Origin: Anthopleura xanthogrammica | Lineage: Eukaryota > Cnidaria > Anthozoa > Actiniaria > Actiniidae | Assembly (NCBI GenBank): GCA_964019055.1 | Contig: OZ025210.1 | Span: 3,291,047-3,355,046, forward strand | Length of the DNA stretch: 64,000 nucleotides | Direction: 5' to 3' | Shown: piece by piece, positions 21,590-53,060 of the stretch | How the letters are laid out: each line of letters opens with the position of its first letter | Position numbering within the stretch: position 1 is the first letter of the stretch | The notes under the pieces: generated by a model | What the model was told of the DNA's origin: nothing | Seen by the model: the letters and a program-made list of their open reading frames with translations, nothing else | The model's database searches: none | Made by a program: the position numbers and the translations under genes

Positions 21590-22010
21590 ATTTGGTCACT
21601 TTTTCAAGAGATTCTCCATGGCCCCCGCGCTGTCTCACTGAAGTCACTTTAAAAAAACTTAACTAAACAAGGTGTGTTTCTCTTGAAGAATTAACAAGAT
21701 CTTGTGAACGCCAATGTCACTTTTTCAAGGGTTTCCATTGTGCCCGCGCTATCTCACTGAAGTCACTTAAAAAAACTTAACTAAACAAGGTTTGTTTCTC
21801 TTGAAGAATTAACAAGATCTTGTGAACGCCAATGTCACTTTTTCAAGGGTTTCCATTGTGCCCGCGCCCACTGAAGTCACTTAAAAAAACTTAACTAAAC
21901 AGGGTGTGTTTCTCTTGAAGAATTAACAAGATCTCGTGAACGCCAATGTCACTTTTTCAAGAGTTTCCATTGTGCCCGCGCTGTCTCAAAATCTCAGTTC
22001 TTTAAAAACT
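21590..22010. repeat. ~118-bp tandem repeat, about four copies
   Basis: CACTTTTTCAAG recurs at 21597, 21718, 21836 and 21940. One unit carries a small deletion around GCCCGCGC. Each unit contains TTGAAGAATTAACAAGATCT. This is a noncoding minisatellite downstream of the MFSD6-like gene. Confidence 0.88.
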
Positions 22011-22316
22011 GACTTTAATCAAACAAGGTGCATGTGTGTTTCCTGAAGAATTAATAAAATTGTGTGTACATTTTTTGTCAGTTTTTGCAAATTTTCTCCA
22101 TTGTAGATTTTTCACTTTGTAGTGTTTGTTTTTCAATTTTCCTATAGAAAACTTGTTTTTTTTATTATCTAACACCTCGATATTTTGTTTGTTTTATTTG
22201 ATTTAGTTTTTGTTTGAGGTGTGGCTCATGAGATATTTGACAAAACTAAAAAGTGATTGAAATGATTTATGTAACTCAAAAACCGTGCAAAAAATGCAAT
22301 GTAAATGTAATGTAAA

Positions 22317-22541
22317 TATAGGATTTTGGGATTTACAGAGTAGCTCTTGGTCCACATTTTGAATTTTGAAGTTGAATTTTGCGGAAGGAGGAAAACCGGA
22401 GAACCCGGTGAAAAAAACCCTTGAAGTACAGGAGAGAACCAACAAGCAACTCTACTCACATACGACACCGAGCCCAGTGGGGCTCGAACCCGGTCGCATT
22501 GGTGAGAGGCGAGCGCTGTCACTGCTACGCCACCATTGCTT
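22317..22541 (-). mobile_element. tRNA-derived SINE, copy 1
   Basis: On the minus strand the head reads TGGCGTAGCAGTGACAGCGC (A-box-like), followed by CGGGTTCGAGCCC (B-box). The non-tRNA body follows (GAGTAGAGTTGCTTGTTGG). The same head and body recur at 39783-40019 and 40020-40190, and more degraded at 35390-35488. It lies only about 25 bp past the stop of the MFSD6-like gene, so probably in its 3' UTR. Confidence 0.85.
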
Positions 22542-22563
22542 CTTTGCCATGTGTTTTGTTATT

Positions 22564-25500
22564 TCATTCGTCTTTAGGTTCGGCTTCCGGTAGAGGTTGA
22601 TAAGAAGTTTCATCTTTTTTCTTCCTTCTATCGTCAATCCACAGAAGAACATTGAAGACGACTGCGACGAGTATGGCGAGAGCAGCATCCGCTCTGAATG
22701 CCGTGCGAATATCAATAACTTTGATTATCACACCACCAATAATAGTCCCAAATGAAACACCAATCCCTGTGTAGATGCCATTCATGAAACCTTAAACGAA
22801 TGAAATCGGTTTTAAAAAATTGTGATAAGCTTTTCCTACTCTATGAAAAAGTATTGCCAAGATGGAAATGAACTCCTCGAACTCATACATTTTCAAAGGC
22901 GAAATAAAAAAAGGCGAATTTAAAGGGAAAAAAATAAATTATTTTGATCGATTGAAAAATGTTTTCGCTCCGATTCATTGTAATAAGCCGGCAACGAGGT
23001 TTCTATTTCAGATATTCGAGTATTTTATCATTGTTTTCCGTTAGGACTTCAAAGGAAACATTTATAAACAAAAGATCATATCATGTTTCTACGTTGTTTA
23101 AACTTGAAAACATTACGCCCCTTGTGTACCGGTAAAAGGATCCCGTTTCTCGGGACTCGGCGCCTCCAAAGAAACCGGAGAATGTACCACAGGAAGCCCG
23201 AGTAAGTACTCTCGTGCCATGTATACAGATGTTGCCCGTTTGGTCCATTAAAAAAATGCGTACAAGGCAGCAACAAGATAGCACATGTAGAAATAGGTGA
23301 GCTAACTACAAAATTACTTAAAATACGCAAATCTACCTAAATTCCTGAAGGAAAGTGTCCCTAGCTTGGGCTTCCTGTGGACATACTTCGACATATTTCG
23401 AGAGATTAGTGTTGTAGATGGTTAATTTGGTTCGCAAACACGGTGCAACTTTTGCGCGCAACGTTAATTTGCTGGCGAAAACTTTTTCGAGGAATGTCAC
23501 AGCAGCTTTTTTTCCAGCCAGAAAACTGTAAATCAGAAATGCTACCCAATTCAGGCCAGCGGTACTCCAAGATATTTAGATTTCATTGGCAGAAACATCA
23601 CGCGAATGCGAGCAACATTGCAGGTCGTTGCAACGTGGCATTAAGACTTGCTGCGCGCAACGTTGCAGAAGAAGTAAGAACTCGATTCTCAGATTCTCTT
23701 CTGTGGTCCTGTTGCACTGTACAATTTTCTCAGCAACTTGTCTCGCAACGCCGTTGTAAGACAAGTTGCTGGAGAATTTTACAGTGTCGTCTGGCAATTC
23801 TATTCTCTGTGCGGTAGCGTAAGTAGAATTCAGTTCTATTTCTACTTCAGTTTTACGAAGTAGAATTCAGTTCTACTCTTCGCAACGGATTGCAACAACT
23901 GGCAATACCATTGCACAGTGTATCACCCCTCCAGCAACTTTTCTCGCAATTTTAAGGCATATTTTTCAAGTCGTTGCAAGTTGCTGAGATCTCGTTGCAG
24001 TTTAACACCTCACCTCGGCAACCTGCAATGCTACATTTTAAGCATTGTGAGAAAGTTGCTGAGAAAATTGCACAGTGTAATAGGGCCTTAATCAGTCCTT
24101 AATCATGCGAGCAACCGTTGCAGAGGTGTGCGGACGCTGCAATAAGATTTCGATCAATAACTGCTTCTGTACTGAAAAGGACGGGTTATTTTGGTGGATG
24201 AAATGGCCGAAGGGGAAGGATCGACGTTTTTAGAGTGTAATACTAACCTTCAGCTGTTGATACAATACCAAAAGGGCTGGCAACCATAGCAACGTAGGTA
24301 ACTCCACACGACCATGTGAGAGATGCCACTGACCCAACGAGAGCAAATAAAACCATGGCAACCCAGGGGACGCGAGCGAAGGAGAATCCAATAAATACAA
24401 CTGCATACAGACACAGCCCTAACGTCAACGTGTTCATGTACCCAAGTCTGTTGATTATGTAGTTTGAGAACATAAATGTGAAGGCGTTAACGACAAAATG
24501 AAGTGACGTTGCCACGCCAACCATGGCTGGACTAGTCCCCAGGTCATCAAGGAACCACGGGCCAAAATCCATTTGAAATCCATCTATAATGCCCAAGCTT
24601 ATGACTATCATCCAGAATGAAATATTTCTAAATCCTGAAAAAATTTCTTTGAGCTTGGAAATATCCGATCCCATTTTCCTGATGTTCTCAGAATACACAT
24701 GTTTAGTGTTCATGAATGCAAGTAAGCCGAGAAAACTGAACCCAAATAAAAAATAAAATAATATGCGATAGTCTTTGAGTTCAATGTCACAATAGACCGT
24801 GAAGTTTTGCTGGATGACTGCTCCTATCGTTAATGATGCTATGCAAATTCCCAAAGATCCCCAAAGGCGAAAATTTCCATAGTTATTCCTTTCTTCGCCA
24901 AGAAATTCCACAACAGCACCATCAAGGAGGCTAAGCATACACGATCCGACCAGCTCACAGACCAGAATTATGAAAAGAAATACAATAAAATCTTTATTGA
25001 TGTCGTTTTGGTTTCTTATTATTCTGCTTTTAGCGGGTTTAATTGTCTCGTTGCTGTTGCTGCTGAGGATGACGTGACGTCTTGTTCTTCTCGTATCTTC
25101 AACATGCATTTCATTATTTTGTTCTTGTTGAATTTTTTCAAGAAGATTCTCTCCCTCGTCTACCATTTCGCTGTCTTCCAAATATTCAGAGTCTTGTCCT
25201 TTTGGTCTGTATTTGTCGTTATGTATTGTTTTTTCTTTATTTACTGGACTTGGTGTTGTATCAAGATGAATGCCAAAATGTTCGTTTCCATCTCTGCTAA
25301 TTGTTCTTTTAATATTGAAGTCTGGCTGAGACAAATTTCTCCTTAAGTTCCCGCGCTCCAAATCGACAATTCCACGCGGCAGGTTTGTGTTATTTGCCGA
25401 GTGTAAATGCGAGCCATTACCGTTTGTCTTCAGGCAAGTTTGATTCGGTGTATGAGCAACAAGTATTCCCAAATGCTTCAGCGCGAATGCCGACAACGCA

Positions 25501-25790
25501 ATAACCACAATAAGTTTCCTTTTTTTGAATTTATCGGCTAAAAAACCTCCAATTGGAGCTCCTATAACCTGGATGAATGGTCGAATCCCTGTCAGAACTC
25601 CAACTTGGGCAGCGTTGAGTCCAATGTACTTGAAATACAACGGCAGGTACACAAGTGTCGATCCAAATGCAGCATAGAAAAACAAGTATACCAGCTTATA
25701 TGTACAAGCATCAAAGAAACTGGTATTTTGGAAAACTGCCGACAGTCTTTGAGAAACAGAACGGCTTCTTGTGCCTTCACTTTTCGACAT
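22564..25790 (-). CDS. MFSD6-like major facilitator superfamily transporter
   Basis: Two exons, 25790-24248 and 22790-22564, joined at GAAG|GT; the split glycine codon keeps the frame, giving 589 residues. The N-terminus (FFDACTYKLVYLFFYAAFGS, then LPLYFKYIGL and GVLTGIRPFIQVIGAP) matches the MFS_1_like/MFSD6 type. The loop motif GGFLADKFKKRK is the MFS motif A. A long hydrophilic loop of about 150 residues separates the two halves, and the second half has about six more membrane segments (GDGVVEFLGEERNNYG-type TM7 region, FGPWFLDDLG). The second exon supplies the last helices and a charged tail (DDRRKKKDE). Substrate is unknown. The intron (22791-24247) is filled with repetitive sequence. 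Human MFSD6 is longer (about 790 aa). Confidence 0.88.
23430..24090. repeat. Repetitive GCAAC-rich stretch in the MFSD6-like intron
   Basis: Short motifs such as TTGCTGAGAAAATTGCACAG, CAGCAACTTGTCTCGCAAC and their complements recur in both orientations. This suggests overlapping or decayed foldback elements. Boundaries are not clear and no ORF is convincing. Confidence 0.5.
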
Positions 25791-27000
25791 TATGAATGTT
25801 GAACTTATTATTACAACTAATACCGCTGAAGTGAGCTACACCCAATATGATTCAAAATTCTAGTAATACGCTCGGCTCAGAGTCGAAGAAATATTTTCAT
25901 ACACTGATAATTCGGCCGTTACCACGGATACTACTTATATTCCCATTGGTTTTAAGTCAGTGTTACCTTCATAATAAATGAGTTCTTTCGGTTCCAGACG
26001 GTTTGTTTGTTTAGCTGCAACACTCCTTTAAGCAGTTTAGGTAAGTCTCCTTGCTCCGTTCCTCTTGATCTACTGACGTAGCACCAGTATGCAAATCAAA
26101 TCTGCAAGTCCGCAAAGAAGATCAGTCAGCCGAAGATAACAACTAGCTGTGCCGAACAGGCTTTCAGAGCAGGGTCAAATCCTGTTCACATCCCTAAAGA
26201 CAATATCGACATGAACCGACTGAGCTGTTTATCATCGAAAGCTTTTCTTATGTGTGTGGACATGCACTGATACAGTTGATTTACTACTGAAATATACTGC
26301 GGTTTGTCGAAGTGGTTTCCAAGCACCCGGATTGGAACTTACGTCTGAAATTTTTTTATTTGCATGAAATTATTAGTGTTTTATATCATTCTTCCCTCTT
26401 GAAACTACGATTGGATATGTTTTAACGTGAAAATAGTTTTACAGACTTTTTTTAATGACTTCATTTCTTTCTTTTTTTCTCATGTTGCTTGTCCTTGAAG
26501 AGGATTTTTTTGGTCGTAAAAAAACTATGAAACGTTCCTGTTAGCAGAGTCGCCCCTCTTTCTTTCCCATCTTTAGACGGGGAGGGGGAGAATAATAATA
26601 ATTAATGAAATCTTCTTCTAAATATTCATATCATCCAGTTGTTCAAAAGTTTGAGAATAAGCTAAATTGCTTACTGGAACCGTGAGAAGAAAACGACAGA
26701 CAGACGACGTTTCGACCGTAGGGGAGAAGTCTTTTTCGCCCGTCTCAATTCAATACCAAAAAAAAATGTTTTTTAACCGGTTGGGCTATTTTTAGCATTC
26801 GCATAAAGTCAATTTTCGCCTCACCCTACTCCAGTGCGTCAAAAATTGTGTGCTTCATCCAAACCTGGAAGTGGCGAAAATATGTAAAGATTTTTTTGGG
26901 AAAAACATAAATTTCGCGTCTTTTTGAGTGTTCAACTGCCTCAGTCGTGTTTTATCAGAGAACAGAACATAGCCAATCCTGATCTTTTTGCTTTATCTAA
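25791..27000. other. Intergenic region between divergent MFSD6-like and ABCC genes
   Basis: The two genes are divergently transcribed from opposite sides of this region of about 1.3 kb, which must hold both promoters. No TATA box or recognisable factor site stands out. A short CTTT tract lies at 27008-27030. Confidence 0.45.
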
Positions 27001-27106
27001 TGGTTTCTTTCTTTCTTTCTTTCTTTGCTTGCTTGCTTGTTTTTTTTGCGCTTGCATCGAAGGCATCGACCACCATCCACAATCCAGTGCGCGCCGTCAA
27101 AAAAAC

Positions 27107-27169
27107 ATGGCGGCATGCAAACAGGAAGAGACCCAGGAAAACTCTCAATACATCGCTTTAACAAACTGA
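27107..27169 (+). promoter_or_regulatory. Upstream ORF in the ABCC 5' leader exon
   Basis: A 20-codon ORF, MAACKQEETQENSQYIALTN, starts with ATGGCGG and ends TGA two bases before a strong donor (GTAAGT at 27172). The next exon opens at 27689 after TGTTTCAG and carries the main ATG at 27761. If this leader exon is transcribed, the uORF could lower translation of the transporter (inference). Confidence 0.4.
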
Positions 27170-27760
27170 AAGTAAGTCTTTTGTACAGCTCTACAACCTG
27201 TCGTTGTTATAATGCCGCTGGCAGTGATTAATTATTCATCCATAAATGTTTTATGAACAGATATTTGAGTACTTTTAAAAGTTAAACATTTTGATAAGAG
27301 CCAAGCTTGACAAGCCTCTCTCTTCTTGCTCATTACGGATACACAGGAAACATAATTATGTCATTTGTAAACGATAAACACCGTTGCTAGGCTTACGCAG
27401 CTGTTTATTATATGCATTTTAAGAAAATTTATTAATTATGCATCGTTCTAATATTTAAAATCATGTTCAAAACGTTTACAACTGAAGCTATAAAGGGTTA
27501 ATTTTTAAAGGGGCAGAAAAACTATGACGGTGTGTGTCCACGACGTTTGCAAATAAGCAGGTTTTTAGCTTGTAAAATTTGGTGTTTGGCTGGTATTTTA
27601 TCATGTTTTGAAGTGAATGCATATCTCATGAATTGTATAAAATTACTTATATTACTAACACTAGCAATCTTAATTATCTCTGTTTCAGGGGTTACCTCCA
27701 ACGACTATCACCTGAATAAAACATCAATATTATAGCTCATTATAAAGACTGTATACCACC

Positions 27761-46492
<18,732 letters not shown>

Positions 46493-47424
46493 ATGCTCAT
46501 CAAGATCTTTACTACTTGTGGTTAATTATATGGACCAGTTTTTTGATGGAGAAAAATCATGTCTCATGGTACAAGCTTAACAACATCAGCAGAATCAGTC
46601 TCAGGGCACTAGGTGTAGGTCAGTTTATGTAATCAAAATACAGCACTTATGCTTCATACGTCAGTACTGTGTCAAAATGATATGAAATCTGATCTAAATG
46701 ATAATCAATAGAATTGAACCCATTTTATGAAACTGCACAATAACAGAAAAATAAAGAATCATAGTGACATGCCTTTATACAAGGGGGCCTTGATACTTCT
46801 GCAGTCTGAACATGGCAGTCTAGGGTGTAGGTCTGCTAGAATTCATTACTTTCCATACATCGGTCAAACACAAAGCATTCAGTCGAGGCTGCATGGCCCA
46901 AATTTGAATAATCTTTTGAAACTACCTTGCAGCCTTGCTTGAATGCTTTGTCAGTGACCAGTGAACAGTGTATGAAAAATGGTGACTTCCAAGAAAGAAG
47001 CCGAGAGTAATAAATCATATATAATTAATATCAATATTTTTATATGCACATCTTTTTTAAAGAAAACATAGCAAATACATAATTGTTGCTAATTACAGTC
47101 ACTGAATTTTTTTTTTTACAAAAATCAAAATTATGAATAACTAAAAAAATCACAGAAAATCTAAAAAATGAATGATACCAAGGGGTATAGAAAGGTTTAG
47201 TCTGAACTTAAAGCTTCCCTATTTTAAGTCATGTGTCATTCCCTGAGAATAATTTATGTTTATGGGGAATGACTTATGGTCTAAAAAGGAGGGGGGGGAA
47301 ACATTACACCCAAACTAAAACCATCTATTGAATGATGCAGCCAATGAAAATTATCCCTCATGATATTTAATAAAATGTTAATAATAGCTATGGCATGGAT
47401 TATCCCAAACAAACAGTACAATAA
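46493..47424. other. ABCC 3' UTR and spacer
   Basis: A candidate polyadenylation signal AATAAA at about 46749-46754 would give a 3' UTR of roughly 260-280 bases. The rest is AT-rich. A weak inverted motif TCATTCCCTGAGAATAA/GGGAATGACTTA at 47230-47272 resembles repeats at 41840-41935 and 48775-48895, probably another dispersed element. Confidence 0.45.
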
Positions 47425-47624
47425 TCCCCTTCACAGTTCCCTGCACTATCTTGAAAGGTAGCCGTGTCTTTGCATTGAAGCGAGATGAACAGTGACCTTG
47501 CAATGATAGAAACCTCTTTTTTAACACCTTTATCAATTATTCACATGTCTCTATCATTGGAAACTCACAGTTTGATGCAAAATCACAGCTGTCTTTCAAT
47601 ATAGAGCATGGAACTGTGAAGGGG
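47425..47624. mobile_element. Foldback MITE, GGTCCCCTTCGCAG family, copy 2
   Basis: CCCCTTCACAGTTCCCTGCA and ATCTTGAAAGGTAGCCGTGT match the left arm of the element at 36231. GGAACTGTGAAGGGG closes the right side. It is more decayed than copy 1. Confidence 0.65.
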
Positions 47625-48095
47625 AAAATTCTAAAAAAATTGCTGAAAATCATTCAAGTTAGTTTGATTTTTATTACACTTTAAAGTTATGTACAAAACA
47701 GAAGACATCACTTCATTTACACTAAGCATGAATAATTTTATCAACATTTGACACTGTTATCTAGGATTTAAGAATTTCATTATTATTATTATATAATATT
47801 CACTATCAATGAAAATGAATAAGATCATGAAAAAATGGGAAACTAAATTTTGGGAATGAAATTTTGTAGAACTAAAAATTTCTTGGAAGAGAATACTATG
47901 CTAAGCTATCTTTCATGATGAAACTGCACACAATACTTTTGTTAAAATATTATCACAATTGAAAAAATATGTAGAGAATTACATATGTACTTTACAGATA
48001 AATAAATACAATAGTTACAGAGTTAAAATATGTGGGGTTTACTATCTATGCCTATATGTCCCCTCATGCACTATCTATATCTGTATTGCTTGTGC

Positions 48096-48234
48096 TATAG
48101 ACCCCTTGCAGCACGTCGGAATGCAGCTCAATTTGAAGGACAAAACAATAGGTTCCAATTATTCTCAGCAGATTGAAATTTTTTTGTTTTGTCCTCCAAA
48201 TTGAGCTGCTTTGACGTCACGTGAAAGGGGTATA
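48096..48234. mobile_element. Foldback MITE, family A, copy 4
   Basis: TATAGACCCCTTGCAGCACG at the left and TGACGTCACGTGAAAGGGGT at the right, with the shared AGCTCAATTTG arms. It lies 100 bp past the stop of the GABPA-like gene, plausibly in its 3' UTR. Confidence 0.88.
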
Positions 48235-48333
48235 TTGATAACCTTATTACCTATATTGACTATATATACATGTTCTACCTTACCACCCCTATTACCTGAC
48301 ATGCATACTCCTGACAACCCAACACTATGTCAC

Positions 48334-51300
48334 TCAAACTGATAATGGTGCACAGCTTTGATCTACTGGTGTCTCTTTCGCCTCCATTACTAACTTGCTC
48401 AGCTCTGCAGCACTGTACCCAAGCAGGTTTTTCAGGTTACACACAAATTTATAGACAAAACGTTTCCCATGTACCTTGTGGATCATGTCTCCATCGTAGT
48501 AGTACCTTAATGCTCGGCTTAATTTCTCGTAATTCATAGCAGGCTTGTTCTTTCTTTTGCCCCATAGTTGAGCTACTTGTTCTGGGTCGTTGAGTTTGAA
48601 TTCTCCTTCTTCTCCTACCCACGTGATGAGGTGCTGACAGCACTTGTCTGTTAGAAGTTCCAGGAGAAATTGCCATAACTGGATTTGTCCATTGTTACCT
48701 ATGACGAATACAGTCAAATCAGTTGACAGTCAATAGACCTTATTTGTTGGATGCAATGTTCTCCCATTTCAGACCATGTGTCATTCCTTTGAGAATAAGA
48801 ATCTTAGTTTGAGTGATGAGTTGCATCCTTATCAATGTATAACCTCATGCTGCCATTGCTGGTACATAGAAATAATACTCAAGGGAATGACACTTAATCT
48901 TAAATGGAAAAACTAAAAGAAATCAGCTGATTGATCAATCAGTTTATTTCTCCAGGTGGTTTATCAAGTGATCTCTTGATCAGTGGGTGGGTGGGTTGAT
49001 TGATCACTCAATCTATACTAAAGTCTTGCTTTCACTTGCGAGTTACCCAACTGGAATGTTTTTACCCACTGCTGCCAGTCAAAAATTCCACTCATTCCAC
49101 CAGTGTGGTTGATACAGAAGGAAATGTTATTATAAGTTAAGTTACACTATACCTGATCTGTTGCCTGGGGTCTTCCCATCAATGGATCTTGTCTTTGTTT
49201 CATCTTCTTCACCATTTGTTTCTGTAAAATCATTATGAAAGTATTTAGTAAGAAATCATAAAGCTTTGATCACCATCCCTGTATCATTGTAGGAATTGGG
49301 GAGCATCAGGACTGTAGAGCATAGTTTTGAGTAAGGGGGCTAATCGGGGAGAGGGGGTGCCTCCACTCCCTGAAAATTTGGAAATTGAGGCTCTTGGAAA
49401 TACAATTTCCAGTGTTATGATGGGCAATTGCAATTAAAGAAATGTCAAAGCTTTAGGAAACTCAAAACAAAAATCATTTATGGCCAAGAATGTCGGGGGC
49501 TAAACTCCCACTGCCCCCCCCCCCCTGCAGTGCCTGAGCAGGAAGAAAGGACCATAATTGCTTTAACTAATCTTCAACACCTACCTTCACTCTTAATAAG
49601 AATGGCATTTTCAACACCTAAAATAAAAAAATAAAAAAAACAAAAAAAAACAACATTCATTTGATAATTAATTTTATTGATTTGAGATGCACTTACTGAG
49701 ATTCTGACATTCAAATTGATTGATCAAAACATAGAGGTGGAAACAAGATTGTACTGTGCTCACCATTTTTGATGACTGAGATTTGCTGATTTGTGCCATC
49801 AGTAATAGCTGGCTTCAAACCTATGTGATAATGAAATTAAATACTAACTGATTAATTTTATTTATGGAGTAACTGTTATAGATATATATATATATATGTT
49901 AAATTTATCATGGCTGCGTGGTGATAAATCTCAAGCTAAACAACAGATGGTGTAAATCTTTGCATCATATACTGACCAGTCGCACAGCTTATAACAGAGA
50001 CTTGTTGGGGTGTGAGAGGGGATATTGGTGACTTGGGGCTGGCTGGAAGGGAAAAAGATAAAAAAAAAAGATTATGCATGTGTTCCATTTTTTATACTTC
50101 AGCTTTTATTTAGTTAATAAATAACTGTTTTAATTTACATCTATACAAGCCACAAACACATTTTTTATCTGCTACTATATGATTCTTACAGCGTGATGTG
50201 CAAAAAGTATGACCATATTTCAATGTATTTGCATACACAGGCTTTTTGCTGCCAAACAAGCTCTTACATGCCATATTTGGTAAAACCAGCCAGCTTCGCA
50301 TTTAAATATGTCAGTTTAACGTACAAAAGCCTGTGTATAAAAGTATGTGAATACATTAAATGTGGTCATTTTTTTGTAATTTGAGGTCTGTCAATGACTT
50401 CCAAAGACTGTGATTGGGTAGTTTCAATCCTCTTATGTTTTGATTGGTTCCAACGACAGTCTTCAGACTCTGGAGGATAAAATATGTGATCCCTTACGTA
50501 TACCTTTATTTGATGTGTTAGATCTCCTTCTTTTCTTAGGAATCACTTCTTGCTCTAAGCACACCACATTTTTCTGTTCAACCTCTGGTGTGACTACCTC
50601 CAGCAATGGTATGGTGTTCTCTAGAAAAAATACAGTAATGGAGAAATATGAGATTGGGAACAAAGTTCTCCTATTTCACACCATATGCCATTCCTTTGAG
50701 AACAAGATACATTTCTTTGTTTGCATTTCATCCATAGAGAAGATTTTGTATGAGTGTGAAAAGCCACAGCACACAGCACAGTTATGCCGTGGCACAGCAA
50801 TTCAAAAGGGTTTGTCAACCATATTTCTTACCATCTTTGATATCACTGTCTTTTTTAATGTTATCTGAAACCAACCCAAACGAATAATGTCAACAATACA
50901 ATTAAGAAAAAATATCAATATTAATTGATTTGTTACAGTGGTTTGTTATGGTATTGATAAAAGCCCAGATGTTGTCTTTTTCAAGAATCCTTACCAGTTT
51001 GCAGTTCCATGGCTTGTACTATCACAGCATTACATGAAACAATCTCTATAGCTTTACTCTCATCTGCAAGATAAGAAAGAAGTATGAAGTTCTACGTTAG
51101 TACAATGTGTAAAATTTGAACTACTGTCAATATACCTTTAGTTGTTCCAACTTTGAGGAAAAAACTGGGTCGAGTTGGCATCACAGTGCATTGTGGGACT
51201 TTTTTAGGGGACGAAATAGATGTCATCTTGGAAATATATACCCTAAATTAACAGTTGCACAATGCACTATAATATGAGCACACCCAGATTTTTTCTTGAC

Positions 51301-53060
51301 CTCTGAACTGTTAATTGGTGTGTCAATCAAATTTATAGACCCTTTTAATAAATTCTACAATGGTTTTTTTTCATGTTTGATGTCAAATTTATTCTTTTCA
51401 ATTTCATTCAAAAGAACAAATTTCAAAAGAATAAATTTGACATCAAACACGAAAAATAAAGCATTATAGGATTTATTAAAAGGGTCTATAGGGATGATAT
51501 CACAAAGATGAAGGTTAAACATGTCTTTAGAAATATGACAACTCTAACAATATATTCATATTTCATATTTTACATTTAAAGTCATAAAACAATGAAGCTG
51601 CAAAATTCATAAAAATTAAAAATTCAAATGTCACTGCATAATTTTTATACAAGAAGTAGTTCCCCTTTCCAAAGTTAAAAGAAAGACAGCTGGTAATTGC
51701 CTAACATGAGTGTAGTATAGACCGTTGAGATAATGGCAGATGATAGCGCTTCTGGTTCTCATCCCCATCTAAAGCTTTATGTACCATAAGGTACTTATAC
51801 ACCTACAATGTAAAGCTTTTTCTTTGAACTTCAGAGAGGTACTAATGTACAAATTGAACAGTAGACAGTATGGACACGAAATTGAAATGCACCTATGTGA
51901 ACGGTTTTGTTAGTATTCTTAACGATGAGAAGTCAAATAGCTCATGATTCATTCTTTTTGTTATATTAAGGTCATAGAATCAGTCAGGTGCCATCTAATA
52001 ATCTAATTGCAATGTATAAAAAATCCTGGATGAAGAGCACTGACAATAGCTGTTAGAACATTTTTGTTGACAAAATATATATATATTTTGAAATATTTAT
52101 TCTAGTTGCTCAATAAAGTCCAAAGTGCCATTTATATAATGAACAGAGATCAAACATGAAATCTTAATGTAAAAAGAAAGCTGGAATGGTTCATTTTCTG
52201 GCTGTTGGTTATTAAACCCTGAAACTTCTGGATCTCTAATATCCTACATCACAATCATTAATTATTAAAGATTAAATAATAAAATTAATAACCAGTATGC
52301 ATCCTTATATAATCGAACCTTTTAAATGAATAGTTAGGGATATTTCTCCTTCATCAATGCCTTGTTCTTGTAGGGTTTTATCCTTGGCAAGCTGTAAATA
52401 AACAGATATATATTTAATGGCATTTGTATAAGCCTTCATTTTAGCAAATACCTCATAAAACCATGGATAAAATATCATGATTATAATTCTTTCCATTTTT
52501 TTCATTTTTCCATTCACAGGCATGTCATATTTTTTTCAAAACATCATTTAGGACAGTAAATTCCTTAAGATATGTATATGGTATTTTGTAGTTGAAGTCA
52601 GGATGAGAAAATTTCTTGTCTCTGACTTGAGACTTTAAAAAAAAGTTAAGTAAAAAAATTTTTTTTGATGGATATTTAAAAGTCTCAAGCTGGAGACAGC
52701 CAATTTTAACCAGAATAATAAATTCCTTATTGCTTATTTTCTTAATTGAAGGTATAAAAAAGCTAATCTTAATAAGCACATATTAATTTTTTATTACACA
52801 GATAGAAGATTTTGTAATCTTTGTAAAGATATCTGGTAAATTATGGTTAAAAAAGATGTTTCAAGAAAAGATTTTGTAGCATAATTCTTGTTTAGTAATT
52901 ATACCTCATTTTCTTTGAAAAAAAGGCCAAAATCTTCAAGCTTTCTGCCAACATTTTCTTCCACAAGCAACCGCACTTGATCAGCATTCACTGAGGCCAT
53001 AGTTTGAATGATGACCAACTGAAAATCATTTGTGACACCTGTTCCTTCTTCTAACTCCAT
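48334..53060 (-). CDS. GABPA: GABPA-like ETS transcription factor
   Basis: Minus-strand exons: 53060-52905, 52391-52319, then 51226 (or 51198)-51136, 51063-50995, 50864-50832, 50620-50504, 50042-49977, 49820-49764, 49617-49585, 49221-49153 and 48698-48334 (TGA). The first two match the N-terminal GABP-alpha (ubiquitin-like) domain: [34 protein letters not shown]. The last exon is an ETS domain: [44 protein letters not shown], then [11 protein letters not shown], the vertebrate GABPA signature. The middle is Ser/Thr/Pro-rich and has a basic KKRRRS. The exons from the ATG at 51226 form a complete 299-codon ORF. Exon 2 ends in a phase that does not fit that start: either an unseen exon lies in 51227-52318, or the AG at 51199 is used (exon from 51198), which restores frame. 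No Pointed domain was found. In the family GABPA binds GGAA sites with GABPB and controls respiratory and ribosomal genes. Confidence 0.85.
50207..50375. mobile_element. Foldback MITE in GABPA-like intron
   Basis: AAAGTATGACCATATTTCAA and GTATTTGCATACACAGGCTT face AAGCCTGTGTATAAAAGTAT and ACATTAAATGTGGTCAT. The loop shares TTTGGTAAAACCAGCCAG with the repeat at 7608-7745. Confidence 0.7.
51334..51490. mobile_element. Foldback MITE, TATAGACCCTTTTAATAAA family
   Basis: TATAGACCCTTTTAATAAAT and TTTATTAAAAGGGTCTATA are perfect inverted ends. Inside, GTTTGATGTCAAATTTATTC faces GAATAAATTTGACATCAAAC. TA/TATA borders suggest Tc1/mariner-type insertion. It lies just upstream (in gene direction) of the exon at 51226. 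Confidence 0.88.

Noticed and set aside
22440..22541. Genuine tRNA gene on the minus strand
   Set aside because: A- and B-box-like motifs are present, but the cloverleaf is poor, a shared SINE body follows, and the same unit recurs three more times.
23443..23817. 124-codon plus-strand ORF in the MFSD6-like intron
   Set aside because: It overlaps GCAAC-rich repetitive sequence with inverted motifs and has no recognisable domain.
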